Of a DNA stretch of 64,000 bases, positions 17,969 through 26,659 are shown one piece after another. Made by a program: the position numbers and the translations under genes. Within the stretch, counting starts at the first letter, position 1, and the number at the start of each line of letters is the position of its first letter. Source of the DNA: Gemmatimonadota bacterium (GTDB lineage: Bacteria > Gemmatimonadota > Gemmatimonadetes > Longimicrobiales > Gaopeijiaceae). Location: NCBI GenBank assembly GCA_040882465.1, contig JBBEBG010000007.1:77357-141356 (forward strand), in the 5' to 3' direction. The notes under the pieces were generated by a model. The model was not told the DNA's origin. It did no database searches and worked only from the letters and a program-made list of their open reading frames with translations.

Positions 17969-18994
17969 ATGGTCCGCCTCCCACGCCTGGCACTCGCCTC
18001 GGCGGCGACGCTCTTCGCCCTTCCCGCGATCCCCACGGATGCCCAGATCATCATCCCGAATCCTTACGCCGTCGCCGACTCGACCTTCGGCGAGCTTCCG
18101 GAGGGGCGGAGTTGGGGGGCGATGAGCGCCGTGTACACGGGCCCGGACGGACGGACGATCTGGGCGATGGACCGGTGCGGCGCGAACGGATGCGTCGGGC
18201 GTGAAGAGGTGGACATGATCTTCCGGTTCGACCTGGAAGGGCGGCTCCTCCAGAGCTTCGGTGCGGGCCTCCTCGCGGTCCCGCATGGGATGCACGTGGA
18301 CCGTGACGGGAACGTCTGGGTCGTGGATACCGCCTGGCTCGGGGCACGGCGCGAGGGCGTGGGGCACGTCGTCCGGAAGTTCACCGCCGACGGGGAGCTC
18401 CTGATGACACTCGGAGAGTGGGGAGTCGAGGGCGACGGGCCGAGCCATTTCACCCGCCCTTCGGACGTGCTCGTGGCCCCGGACGGGAATATCTTCGTGG
18501 CCGACGGGCACGACAACGACGGAAACAACAGGATCGTGAAGTTCTCTCCGGATGGGCGTTTCCTCATGGAATTCGGGACGACCGGAAGTGGGATCGGAGA
18601 ATTTCGGGATCCCCACGCCCTCGCCCTGGACTCGCAGGGCCGGCTCTTCGTCGGAGATCGCGGAAACAAGCGGATCCAGATCTTCGACCAGGAGGGGAAC
18701 CACCTCGCCACCTGGACACAGTTCGGGAGCCCGAGCGGAATCTACATAGATGCGGACGACACGATCTATGTCGCCGATTCGGACTCCAACTCCACGCGGA
18801 ATCCAGGCTGGCGGCGCGGGATTTACATCGGAAGCGCACGGGACGGCTGGGTGACCGCCTTCATCCAGGATCCCGAGCCGAATCCCGACGGCGGGGTGAC
18901 GAGTGGCGCGGAAGGAGTGGCGGTGGATGCGGAAGGAAGTGTGTACGGGGCCGAGGTCGGCCCGAGGACCCTTCGGAAGCACGTGAGGAGATGA
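17969..18994 (+). CDS. exported six-bladed NHL beta-propeller
   Basis: A 341-residue protein with a signal peptide (ALASAATLFALPAIPTDAQ). Blades repeat the NHL pattern: GMHVDRDGNVWVVDT, DVLVAPDGNIFVADGHDND, ALALDSQGRLFVGDRGNKRI and GVAVDAEGSVYGAEVGPR. A Cys pair in DRCGANGCVG (about residues 66-75) could form a disulfide. It is only distantly like the NHL pair at 2.8-5.2 kb. Its stop overlaps the start of the next gene (ATGA), so the two are likely translated together. Confidence 0.87.
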   Translation: MVRLPRLALASAATLFALPAIPTDAQIIIPNPYAVADSTFGELPEGRSWGAMSAVYTGPDGRTIWAMDRCGANGCVGREEVDMIFRFDLEGRLLQSFGAGLLAVPHGMHVDRDGNVWVVDTAWLGARREGVGHVVRKFTADGELLMTLGEWGVEGDGPSHFTRPSDVLVAPDGNIFVADGHDNDGNNRIVKFSPDGRFLMEFGTTGSGIGEFRDPHALALDSQGRLFVGDRGNKRIQIFDQEGNHLATWTQFGSPSGIYIDADDTIYVADSDSNSTRNPGWRRGIYIGSARDGWVTAFIQDPEPNPDGGVTSGAEGVAVDAEGSVYGAEVGPRTLRKHVRR

Positions 18995-19680
18995 CCAGGA
19001 TTTTTATGGAGAGTTCGACGGAAGAAAACGCGCCCCTCGGCCTCGTGGTGGAGACAAGACCGGGGACCGGCGTGCTCCACCAGTTGACCGGCGTCATCGC
19101 CCGCCTAGGCGGAGACATCACCTGGGTCGTCATCCTCGACAGCAAAAAGCCCGTGGAAACGATTTACTTCGAGATCGGAGGGGTCGAGGCGCTCGGGGAG
19201 ATCGTGGCCGAGCTCGAGGCGCTCCCCGTGGTGGTCAGCGCGTCCGAAGAGCGCCCCATGGAGCGCATCTTCGGGAAGCGCGTCATCATCATCGGCGGGG
19301 GTGCCCAGGTCGGGCAAGTCGCAGTCGGCGCGGTCTCCGAGGCCGACCGGCACAACCTGCGGGGTGAGCGGATCTCGGTGGATACGATCCCGCTCGTGGG
19401 AGAGGCGGCGCTGGCCGAGGCGGTCCATGCGGTGGCACGCCTTCCACGGGCCCGCGCCCTCGTCCTCGCGGGGGCCATCATGGGCGGCGAGATCGAGAAG
19501 GCCGTCCGCGCCGTCCGGGAGAAGGGGCTCCTCGTGATCTCGCTCAACATGGCGGGTTCGGTGCCGGAGGCGGCGGACCTCGTCGTGAGCGACCCGATCC
19601 AGGCGGGGGTCATGGCCGTGATGGCGATCGCGGACACCGCGAAGTTCCGAATCGAGAAGCTGAAAAAAAAGACGTACTGA
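18991..19680 (+). CDS. ACT/DUF5612 protein
   Basis: A 229-residue cytoplasmic protein. Residues about 12-85 form an ACT domain (LVVETRPGTGVLHQLTGVIA), the fold that usually binds amino acids. The C-terminal part matches the DUF5612 pattern: VIIIGGGAQVGQVAVGAVSE, ADRHNLRGERISVDTIPLVG, LVLAGAIMGGEIEKAV and ISLNMAGSVPEAADLVVSDP. I know this arrangement mainly from methanogenic archaea. The ATG at 18991 overlaps the stop of the NHL gene by four bases; a second in-frame ATG at 19006 is possible. A 16-base gap separates it from the PQQ dehydrogenase. Probably a ligand-responsive regulator or small-molecule sensor, but no function is established. Confidence 0.83.
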   Translation: MTRIFMESSTEENAPLGLVVETRPGTGVLHQLTGVIARLGGDITWVVILDSKKPVETIYFEIGGVEALGEIVAELEALPVVVSASEERPMERIFGKRVIIIGGGAQVGQVAVGAVSEADRHNLRGERISVDTIPLVGEAALAEAVHAVARLPRARALVLAGAIMGGEIEKAVRAVREKGLLVISLNMAGSVPEAADLVVSDPIQAGVMAVMAIADTAKFRIEKLKKKTY

Positions 19681-19696
19681 GCTCGGGAGGAGAAGC

Positions 19697-21757
19697 GTGA
19701 CGAAGTGCGGACGGCGGCGGGGAACCACGATTTCGATGCGCGCGACGGCGGGCGTCTCCGTTCTTTTCTTCGCGGCCGCTTCACCCCTCGCGGGACAAGC
19801 CGGCACGCCCGAGGCCGGCGAGTGGAGGAGCTACGGCGGGGACCTCTGGAGCACGAAGTACTCCCCCGCCGATCAGATCCACGCCGGGAACTTCACCGAT
19901 CTCGAGATCGCCTGGCGATGGACCTCCGTGGACGGCTTCCTGAGCATGACTCTTCCCGGCGGGAGTGAATGGCGGGCCCCCTCCGACCAGATCTTCGCCG
20001 CATTGAACGAGCTGGACCCCGACCGTTGGCGCGGCGGAAATCCTCCGAACATCGGGAACCTCAAGGCCACCCCGCTCATGGTGGACAGCGTCCTCTACCT
20101 GAACACCCCGACCTCCATCGGCGTGGCGGTGGACGCCCGAACGGGCGAGACGATCTGGGCCTACAATCCGAAGAGTTACGAGGAAGGGACGACCACCATG
20201 ACGCTGAGCTGGAACCAGCGGGGCGTGGCTTATTGGAGCGATGGGACGGAGGCCCGTGTATTCTGGGGGACGGGAAACGGGTATCTGATCTGCGTGGACG
20301 CGGCGACGGGGCGCCCCTGCCCCGACTTCGGCGAAGGGGGCCGGGTGGACCTCATGCGGGATATCCCGCGCGCCGCCCGCGCCGCCCGGGACTGGCAGAA
20401 CCAGATGCTTTATTCAGTTCAGTCCCCTCCGGTCGTGGTCGGAAACACGGTCATCTCGCCGCAGTCCATCTCCTCGATGAACGTCACGAGGGAGGCGCCT
20501 CCCGGCTGGATGCGGGGCTTCGACGTGCGCACCGGGGAAACGCTCTGGACCTTTCGCACCATTCCCCGGCCCGGCGAGTTCGGGCACGACAGCTGGGAAA
20601 GCGACGCCTGGGAGGTGACGGGGAAGGTCGGAGTCTGGTCCATGATGAGCGTGGACGAGGAGCTCGGCCTCGTCTACCTCCCCGTGAACACCGCCGCCCC
20701 GGACTTCTACGGGGGCCACCGCCCCGGCGACAACCTCTTCGCCGAGAGCCTCGTCGCCCTGGATGTGGAGACCGGGGAGCGGGTCTGGCACTACCAACTC
20801 GTCCACCACGGCCTCTGGGACTACGATCCACCCGCGGCACCCAACCTCGTGGACATCGTCGTGGACGGGCGCCCGATCCGGGCGGTCGCGCAGATCACGA
20901 AACAAGGTTTCGTCTTCGTCTTCGACCGGGAGACCGGCGAGCCGGTCTGGCCGATCGTGGAACGCCCCGTCCCGACCGATTCGAATCTGGAAGGGGAGGT
21001 CCCTTCCCCGACGCAGCCTTTCCCGACCCGTCCCGCTCCCTTCGAATACCAGGGCACCTCGATGGATGACCTCGTGGACTTCACGCCCGAGGTGCGCGCG
21101 ATGGCCGTGGAGGCGGTTCAGGGGTTCCGTCTGGGCTCCCTCTACACACCCCCCTCCCTCGAGGGGACGGTGATCCGGCCGGGAACGACGGGGGGCGCGA
21201 ACTGGGGGGGCGCCGCAGTGGATCCGGAAACGGGAATCCTCTACGTCCCCTCCCGAAACGTCCATGCGATCACCCGCTTCCGGGAGCCGGAGCCGGGGGA
21301 GGCCTCCACCCTACGGTACATCCAGTCTTCGGCCCCCGGGATCCGCATGCCACAGGGACTCCCGGTCTGGAAGCCGCCCTATTCGCGCATGACCGCCATC
21401 GATCTGAACACCGGAGAACACCTTTGGATGATTCCAACCGGGGACGGGAATCGGATTCGCGATAACCCGCTTCTGGCGGGGCTGGACCTCCCGCCCCTGG
21501 GAGGGGACGTCGGCCTGGCCGGGCCCCTTCTGACCCGGACCCTTCTGATCTACCCGCTCACCCGGGGGGGAACGGAGGACGGGCCGCGCCTGGTTGCGTA
21601 CGACAAGGCAACCGGTGCGGAGCTCGCGTCCGTGGATCTTCCGGGCACCGCCATCGGTACTCCCATGACCTACATCATAGACGGCCGCCAGCACATCGCG
21701 ATCACGGTCGGTGGACAGAGGGTCCCCGAGTTGGTTTCGTTCGCGTTGCCGAATTGA
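19697..21757 (+). CDS. PQQ-dependent dehydrogenase, no haem domain
   Basis: A 686-residue exported quinoprotein. The GTG at 19697 has GGGAGGAG upstream; an internal ATG at 19736 would still leave a signal peptide. Trp-docking blades are AVDARTGETIW, GFDVRTGETLW, ALDVETGERVW and AIDLNTGEHLW. The active-site region HYQLVHHGLWDYD is typical of the glucose/quinate-dehydrogenase-like branch. Neither a vicinal Cys pair nor a CxxCH is present, and there are no N-terminal membrane spans, so electrons must leave through a separate cytochrome or quinone partner. Substrate unknown. Confidence 0.92.
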   Translation: MTKCGRRRGTTISMRATAGVSVLFFAAASPLAGQAGTPEAGEWRSYGGDLWSTKYSPADQIHAGNFTDLEIAWRWTSVDGFLSMTLPGGSEWRAPSDQIFAALNELDPDRWRGGNPPNIGNLKATPLMVDSVLYLNTPTSIGVAVDARTGETIWAYNPKSYEEGTTTMTLSWNQRGVAYWSDGTEARVFWGTGNGYLICVDAATGRPCPDFGEGGRVDLMRDIPRAARAARDWQNQMLYSVQSPPVVVGNTVISPQSISSMNVTREAPPGWMRGFDVRTGETLWTFRTIPRPGEFGHDSWESDAWEVTGKVGVWSMMSVDEELGLVYLPVNTAAPDFYGGHRPGDNLFAESLVALDVETGERVWHYQLVHHGLWDYDPPAAPNLVDIVVDGRPIRAVAQITKQGFVFVFDRETGEPVWPIVERPVPTDSNLEGEVPSPTQPFPTRPAPFEYQGTSMDDLVDFTPEVRAMAVEAVQGFRLGSLYTPPSLEGTVIRPGTTGGANWGGAAVDPETGILYVPSRNVHAITRFREPEPGEASTLRYIQSSAPGIRMPQGLPVWKPPYSRMTAIDLNTGEHLWMIPTGDGNRIRDNPLLAGLDLPPLGGDVGLAGPLLTRTLLIYPLTRGGTEDGPRLVAYDKATGAELASVDLPGTAIGTPMTYIIDGRQHIAITVGGQRVPELVSFALPN

Positions 21758-21814
21758 GCCCGCCCGCGGCGAGAGCGCCCGGGCAAAGCCGTCACTTCAT
21801 TCTTGGAGACACTT

Positions 21815-22318
21815 GTGAAGACAGAACGCGCTTCCCGGTTCGCCGGGACCACGTTGCTCGCTTTGATCGCCCTCGCAGGGTGCGGGGGCGGAGACGCTCC
21901 TTCGGAGGAGACGCCCGGGGGTGAAGCCATGTCCGGCATGGACATGCCCGCTGAAACGGCGGCTCCGACCGGGTCCGGCTCGGTCCAAGTCCAAATGACT
22001 CCGATCGGCGAATTCCTCTCCGAGGGGACGCTCACCCTCTCCCGTACCGGAACCGATCTTCGGGCCGAAATTCACGCGGATTCGCGCCTCGGGCCCGGCG
22101 ACTACCTCTTCATGATCCACCAGGGGACTTGCGACGCACGTGGCGCGCCGGTCGTCACGCTCACGACGATGACGGGGGCCGAAGGGGGAGACGGGGTGTC
22201 GCTCACGACCTTCCCCGCGAGCCAGCTTCCGCTCGACGGGACCTACTACCTCATGATGCACCGGTCGGACGGGACGCCGATCGCGTGTGGGAATTTCGCC
22301 TCGCTCGCGAGTTTCTGA
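21815..22318 (+). CDS. Met-rich lipoprotein of unknown function
   Basis: A 167-residue lipoprotein (lipobox ALAGC, about Cys22). The GTG at 21815 is preferred because GGAGA lies just upstream. A short Met/Asp segment (MSGMDMP) could bind copper. The mature domain is beta-rich (TLTLSRTGTDLRAEIHADS, YLFMIHQGTCDARG, YYLMMHRSDGTPIACGNFA). The H...GTC...H...ACG layout resembles CHRD- or superoxide-dismutase-like periplasmic proteins, but I cannot assign it. It follows the PQQ dehydrogenase by 57 bases and is probably co-transcribed. Confidence 0.7.
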   Translation: MKTERASRFAGTTLLALIALAGCGGGDAPSEETPGGEAMSGMDMPAETAAPTGSGSVQVQMTPIGEFLSEGTLTLSRTGTDLRAEIHADSRLGPGDYLFMIHQGTCDARGAPVVTLTTMTGAEGGDGVSLTTFPASQLPLDGTYYLMMHRSDGTPIACGNFASLASF

Positions 22319-22353
22319 GCGGACGCCCCGTGCGGGATGCGCGGGGTACGGTG

Positions 22354-22381
22354 GGCCTGGCCGCGCGCGCGCGGCCAGGCC
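22354..22381. terminator. perfect 28-bp palindrome between convergent genes
   Basis: Positions 22354-22381 form an exact palindrome (GGCCTGGCCGCGCG and its complement with no spacer). It lies between the stops of the lipoprotein gene and the convergent PQQ dehydrogenase. There is no T-run on either side, so it would act as a bidirectional terminator only weakly. Confidence 0.6.
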
Positions 22382-22400
22382 TGAGAACCGAAGTGCGTCC

Positions 22401-24317
22401 TCAGGGAAGGGTGAAGACCACGAACTCGGCCGGCGCGCCCGGTCCGGCGACCGGTACCACGACGTAGGGCCGGCCGTCCAGCTCGTACGCCATGGGCATC
22501 CCTGTCTGCGATGCCGGAAGCTCGGCCTCCCAGAGGATCTCCCCCGTCATCTTGTCGTGCGCCCGGAAGGTCGGCGTTCCGCCCGCCCCTTCCCCGGCGA
22601 AGAGGACGTTTCGAGTCACCAGGAGCCCGGCGCGGGTCGCCCATCCGGTGCGCGGGACCTCGATTCCGGCGAGAAGCGGATTGTCTCGGATTCGCGCGGG
22701 AGTGTCCGCGTTCGCCACCTGCCAAAGAAGCTCGCCCTCGTTCAGGTCGATGGCGCTGATCCGCCCCCACGGTGGCTTCACGATGGGAATGCCCTGGACC
22801 GTCGGCGAGCCGAAGCGCCCGACTACATAGTCGATTTCCGCATCCGGCGGGGTCTCCGCCAGGGCGAGGACCGCTGGCGCCGTCTGCGAGGCGACGAAGA
22901 GCATCCCCGTCTCCGGATCCGCGACCGCGCCCTCCCAGTTCGCGCCCCCGGTGGTCCCCGGAAGGGTGATCGTCCCGGTCGACCCGTCCGGAGCGTTGAC
23001 GAGCGACGCTCCCGCGAAGAGCCCGCCGAAGCGGACGTTCTCGAGTGCCGCCTCCGCGAGGGCTCTGATCTCGGGGGTGAAGTCCACGATGTCGTCGGGC
23101 CCGAACCCCTGGCGGTCGAACGCCGGGGGCCGGGTCGGAATGAGCTGGCTTTCCGCCATACGCTCGCCCGGGACGTCCGACGGGGGAACCGGAAACTCCA
23201 CGAAGGGCCAAACCGGTTCGCCGGTCGCTCGATTGAAGACATAGGCGAAGCTCTGTTTGGTCACCTGCACGACGGCGGGCACCGTCTCACCGTCCACCTC
23301 GATGTCGATCAGGATCGGGGCCGTGGGGTTGTCCCAGTCCCAGACATCGTGGCGGAGGATCTGGTGATGCCACTCCCGCTCCCCCGTCTGGAGATTCAGC
23401 GCCAGGAGCGTCGAGGAAAAGAGATTGTCCCCGAGGCGGTGGCCTCCGTAATAGTCGCTCGTGGCCGCTTCGGTCGGGAGATAGACCAACCCGAACTCCT
23501 CGTCCACGGTGAAGGTAGGCCAGGCACCGGCGTTTCCCGTGTAATCCGCGGAGCCCTCTTCCCACGTTTCGTAGCCGAGCTCGCCCGGCCTGGGAATCGT
23601 GTGGAAGACCCACTTCAGAGCCCCCGTTTCGGCGTCGAAGGCCTGGATGTACCCGGGGATGTTCGCCCTCGAATTGGGGCGGAGCGAAGCGACGTGCGCC
23701 GCGCCGACGACCACGACCCCGCCGGCCACCACGGGGGGCGAGCTCGAGCCGACATCCGCGTCTTCGCGGTCGATCGGGCTTCCCCATTCGGCCTCGAGGG
23801 TGGCGCGAAGGTCCACGCGCCCACCCTCCCCGAAGCTCTCGATCTCCCACCCCGTCCGGGCATCGAGCAGAAAGAGCTGGAAGCCCGGCGTGATAACGTA
23901 GATCCGCCCTTCCCCGGCCGCGTTCTCGGCGTAGGCGACACCCCGCCCCGAGTTCTGGCGCGGCCCTTCCCTCTCTTCGGAGTTTCGCCAGGTCCACAGC
24001 GTTTCCCCGGTTGCGGCGTCGATCGCGGCGACGGAGCGGCGCGAACCCGCCGTCGTGTAGAGCACCCCGTTCACCATCAGAGGAGTGGCACGGAAGTTCG
24101 TTTCGGGGTTCGGGCCGAAGTTGCGCGCCGTCCAACGGAAGGCGACTTCGAGCTCGCCCACGTTCTCTTCGGTGAGAGCGGCGAGGGGAGAGAACCGGGT
24201 CGCGCCGGGATCACCGCCCCAGTGGCGCCATTCGCCATTGAGGGCTCCCGCCTGCGAGTGAGCCGGTTGAGCGAAGCCGATCAGAGCGAGCGCGGTCACG
24301 AGGATCGTACGATTCAC
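22401..24317 (-). CDS. PQQ-dependent dehydrogenase, no haem domain
   Basis: A 638-residue exported quinoprotein. The GTG at 24317 has AGGAGA upstream and starts a signal peptide ending PAHSQ. Docking blades include AIDAATGETLW, AFDAETGALKW, ALNLQTGEREW and AIDLNEGELLW. The active-site segment HHQILRHDVWDWDNPTAP matches the same branch as the protein at 19697, with which it appears paralogous. It has no CxxCH. It is the last gene of a minus-strand run after the MBL hydrolase (86-base gap). Confidence 0.92.
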   Translation of the reverse strand: MNRTILVTALALIGFAQPAHSQAGALNGEWRHWGGDPGATRFSPLAALTEENVGELEVAFRWTARNFGPNPETNFRATPLMVNGVLYTTAGSRRSVAAIDAATGETLWTWRNSEEREGPRQNSGRGVAYAENAAGEGRIYVITPGFQLFLLDARTGWEIESFGEGGRVDLRATLEAEWGSPIDREDADVGSSSPPVVAGGVVVVGAAHVASLRPNSRANIPGYIQAFDAETGALKWVFHTIPRPGELGYETWEEGSADYTGNAGAWPTFTVDEEFGLVYLPTEAATSDYYGGHRLGDNLFSSTLLALNLQTGEREWHHQILRHDVWDWDNPTAPILIDIEVDGETVPAVVQVTKQSFAYVFNRATGEPVWPFVEFPVPPSDVPGERMAESQLIPTRPPAFDRQGFGPDDIVDFTPEIRALAEAALENVRFGGLFAGASLVNAPDGSTGTITLPGTTGGANWEGAVADPETGMLFVASQTAPAVLALAETPPDAEIDYVVGRFGSPTVQGIPIVKPPWGRISAIDLNEGELLWQVANADTPARIRDNPLLAGIEVPRTGWATRAGLLVTRNVLFAGEGAGGTPTFRAHDKMTGEILWEAELPASQTGMPMAYELDGRPYVVVPVAGPGAPAEFVVFTLP

Positions 24318-24403
24318 GGTTTCTCCTGCGGAGTATCCACGAGGGGCGCGGATCGGGGCGCCTCTTACATCTACACGGTGGGAGCGGGCGCGGATCCGAT
24401 GGC

Positions 24404-25477
24404 TCAACGCGCCTCATTCAGAAGCTCGTACCCGCGTACCACGGCGTCCACGTCCGCCCCGAGGCGCCTAGCGGCCGCAAAGTTGTCGCCATGCGCGCGC
24501 AGGTCAATGCGGGCCGCGGCTTCCTCGGCCGGAACGCCCGCGGCATGCATCTCCTGAATCTGGGCCCAGAGGTCGCGCATGTAGGCCTGCAGGCGGTCAA
24601 TCTGCTGACGGTCGGTCACCACCCCGCCATGTCCGGGGAGGACCATCTCGAAGTCCAGCTCTTTCATTCGCTCGAGGGTGTCCGCCCAGTCGGAGAGGTA
24701 GGCCGTGCCCATGTACGGGATTCCTCCGTAAAAGAGATCGCCCGTCATGAGGAGGCGCTCCTCGGGAAGGTAGACCACGACATCGCCCGCCGTATGCCCC
24801 CGCCCGAGATGGATGATCTGGATCTCCCTGCCTCCCCGGACGAGGGTCATGCGGTCCCGGAGCGTGATCGTGGGGGGAGTGGGAACCACCGCGTTCGTGG
24901 CTTCCAGGAAGTTCTCCTGGATCAGGAGGCGCCCCTCTGCGGTCTCCCGCGCCTCCGGCGTTTCGGCCGCGGCGACCTGGGCGCGAAGCTGCTCGACCCG
25001 TTCGGGGATCGGCGCGAGGAACCTGGCGAAGGTCGGGCCGGTCAGGGAGAGCCCGTTCTCGAGCGCCCACCGCGTGTATTCATGCCCGATGATCTCCGCG
25101 CTCCCGACGTAGATCTGGTTCCCGTGCGCGTGGTCGAAGTGATAGTGCGTGCTCACCACGTACCGGATCGGCTTGTCGGTGATCGCCTCGAGCTCTTCGC
25201 GGAGCGCAAAAGCGGCCGCCGGCGAGACGTGCGTGTCCACGACGAGCACGTCTTCTTCGTTGACGATGACCGTCGCGTTCGAGAAGACCGTGAGGCTCCC
25301 CGTGCCGACCGCGAACCAGATCCCTGGACGGATCTCCTCGAAGGTGAAGGCGGACCCGACGTGCTCCGAGCCGGGAGGCGCCTGTGCCGCGAGGGGCGCC
25401 GCCGCCAGTGGCGCGGTCGCCAGTACGAGGATGGGAAGCGCCACCACCCACGGGGACCGGATCGAAATCGTCGTCAT
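24404..25477 (-). CDS. exported MBL-fold metallohydrolase
   Basis: A 357-residue protein. The ATG at 25477 gives an Ala-rich signal peptide ending LAAQA. Zinc ligands are THYHFDHAHG (His111, His113, Asp115, His116), then HLGRGHTAGD, TGDLFYGG and LPGHGG. A helical insert (about 150-200) follows the first site. This resembles the periplasmic MBL proteins found next to PQQ dehydrogenases (SoxH- and relay-type), whose hydrolase substrates are mostly unknown. It sits between the cyclase and a PQQ dehydrogenase gene. Confidence 0.9.
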   Translation of the reverse strand: MTTISIRSPWVVALPILVLATAPLAAAPLAAQAPPGSEHVGSAFTFEEIRPGIWFAVGTGSLTVFSNATVIVNEEDVLVVDTHVSPAAAFALREELEAITDKPIRYVVSTHYHFDHAHGNQIYVGSAEIIGHEYTRWALENGLSLTGPTFARFLAPIPERVEQLRAQVAAAETPEARETAEGRLLIQENFLEATNAVVPTPPTITLRDRMTLVRGGREIQIIHLGRGHTAGDVVVYLPEERLLMTGDLFYGGIPYMGTAYLSDWADTLERMKELDFEMVLPGHGGVVTDRQQIDRLQAYMRDLWAQIQEMHAAGVPAEEAAARIDLRAHGDNFAAARRLGADVDAVVRGYELLNEAR

Positions 25478-25536
25478 GATGCCTCTTCTGCTCTGGTTCG
25501 AGATGATGGGGAGGGCGGTGGCGCCGCCCGGTCCTG

Positions 25537-26595
25537 TCAGAAGGTCGCCAGTGCGTTGAAGGGAGCCGCCGTCCCTCCCACGATCTTGCTGATCTGCCAG
25601 GAGATCATGAACTCCCACCGCTGGAGGTTCGCCGCGACCTCGGCGGCATCCTCCAAGTACCCGTTATCCACGATCGGGAGCCCCAGGTTCACCTGGGTGA
25701 GCTGATGGATCGGGCGGTTGATCCCCTGGACGCCCGAGGGCTGCACGTCGTTCACCGCGTCCCCGACGAGGAGGGCGACGCCCCGCTCCTGGAGCCAGGG
25801 AAGGACCGAGGCATGGAGCCCGGCCCCGCCCTGCCCGTAGGCCCAGGGCCCTTCGGCCTCGCGGAGCGCCCACCGGCCGGTCCGAACCAGGAGCGCGTCC
25901 CCGGGCCCGACCCGCACGCCGGCGAACTCCTCCCAGGCTTCCAGGTCTTCCACGAAGATGGGCGTCGTCGGCTCGAGCCAGTCCACCCCCCGCAGGAGCG
26001 GGATGTCCACCAGGATGGCGCGGGTCACGTACCCCGGTCCCATCTTGTCTATCGAGAGGTCGTGGCACCCTTTCGTGGTGAGATTCTGCGGGTAGCCGTT
26101 GAAGATCACGAACTCCCCGTCCATCTCCTTCCGGTAGTGGCAGAGCGCGTCCATGTGGGACAGCATCCCGTCGTGGAGCGAGAACTGGATCTCGTCGAGC
26201 GCGAAGGTCGGCTCTCCCTGCGCGTTCAGGCGGCTCATCCAATAACGCGTCTCCCCGAAGGCCTGCGAGTCCATCGCCTCTTCGGTCGTGACGAAGTGCT
26301 GGAGGGTGACCGTGATCCCCTCACGGACGAGCCCCGCCGCGTCCCGCGTCTTTTCCGGCGTGATGAGGTTGAAGGTCCCGCGCTGGTCGTCCGGTCCCCA
26401 CCGCCCCCAATTCGACAACTCCTCCTCCCACCTGGCGAGTGTTTCGAGCGTCACGAGGACGTCCGGATCCTGCGTGGCCGGGTGCGGCTGGAATTGCGCC
26501 TGCTGGGCGGCGAGCGGCGTGGGCGACGCCCCGTGGGACGCGAGAGCGGCGGCGACCAGACTTAAGGCGGCGGCGATCCTTTTCATGGGACGCAT
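25537..26595 (-). CDS. exported cyclase-family (kynurenine-formamidase-like) hydrolase
   Basis: A 352-residue exported protein; both ATGs at 26595 and 26586 lead into the same signal peptide (ending AAQQA). The cyclase-family metal site is present in modified form: SLHDGMLSHMDALCHY replaces the usual HxGTHxD loop. Other family parts are GPDDQRGTFNLITPEK and GPGDALLVRTGRW. The family includes kynurenine formamidase and isatin hydrolase, which open amide or lactone bonds with a divalent metal. It is followed by the MBL gene after 59 bases. Confidence 0.87.
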   Translation of the reverse strand: MRPMKRIAAALSLVAAALASHGASPTPLAAQQAQFQPHPATQDPDVLVTLETLARWEEELSNWGRWGPDDQRGTFNLITPEKTRDAAGLVREGITVTLQHFVTTEEAMDSQAFGETRYWMSRLNAQGEPTFALDEIQFSLHDGMLSHMDALCHYRKEMDGEFVIFNGYPQNLTTKGCHDLSIDKMGPGYVTRAILVDIPLLRGVDWLEPTTPIFVEDLEAWEEFAGVRVGPGDALLVRTGRWALREAEGPWAYGQGGAGLHASVLPWLQERGVALLVGDAVNDVQPSGVQGINRPIHQLTQVNLGLPIVDNGYLEDAAEVAANLQRWEFMISWQISKIVGGTAAPFNALATF

Positions 26596-26659
26596 CTCAC
26601 GAAGTGGGCTCGGGTCCTAAAAGAGGTGGGGGAGCTGGGCCGCCTGGCCCGAAGGGCGG

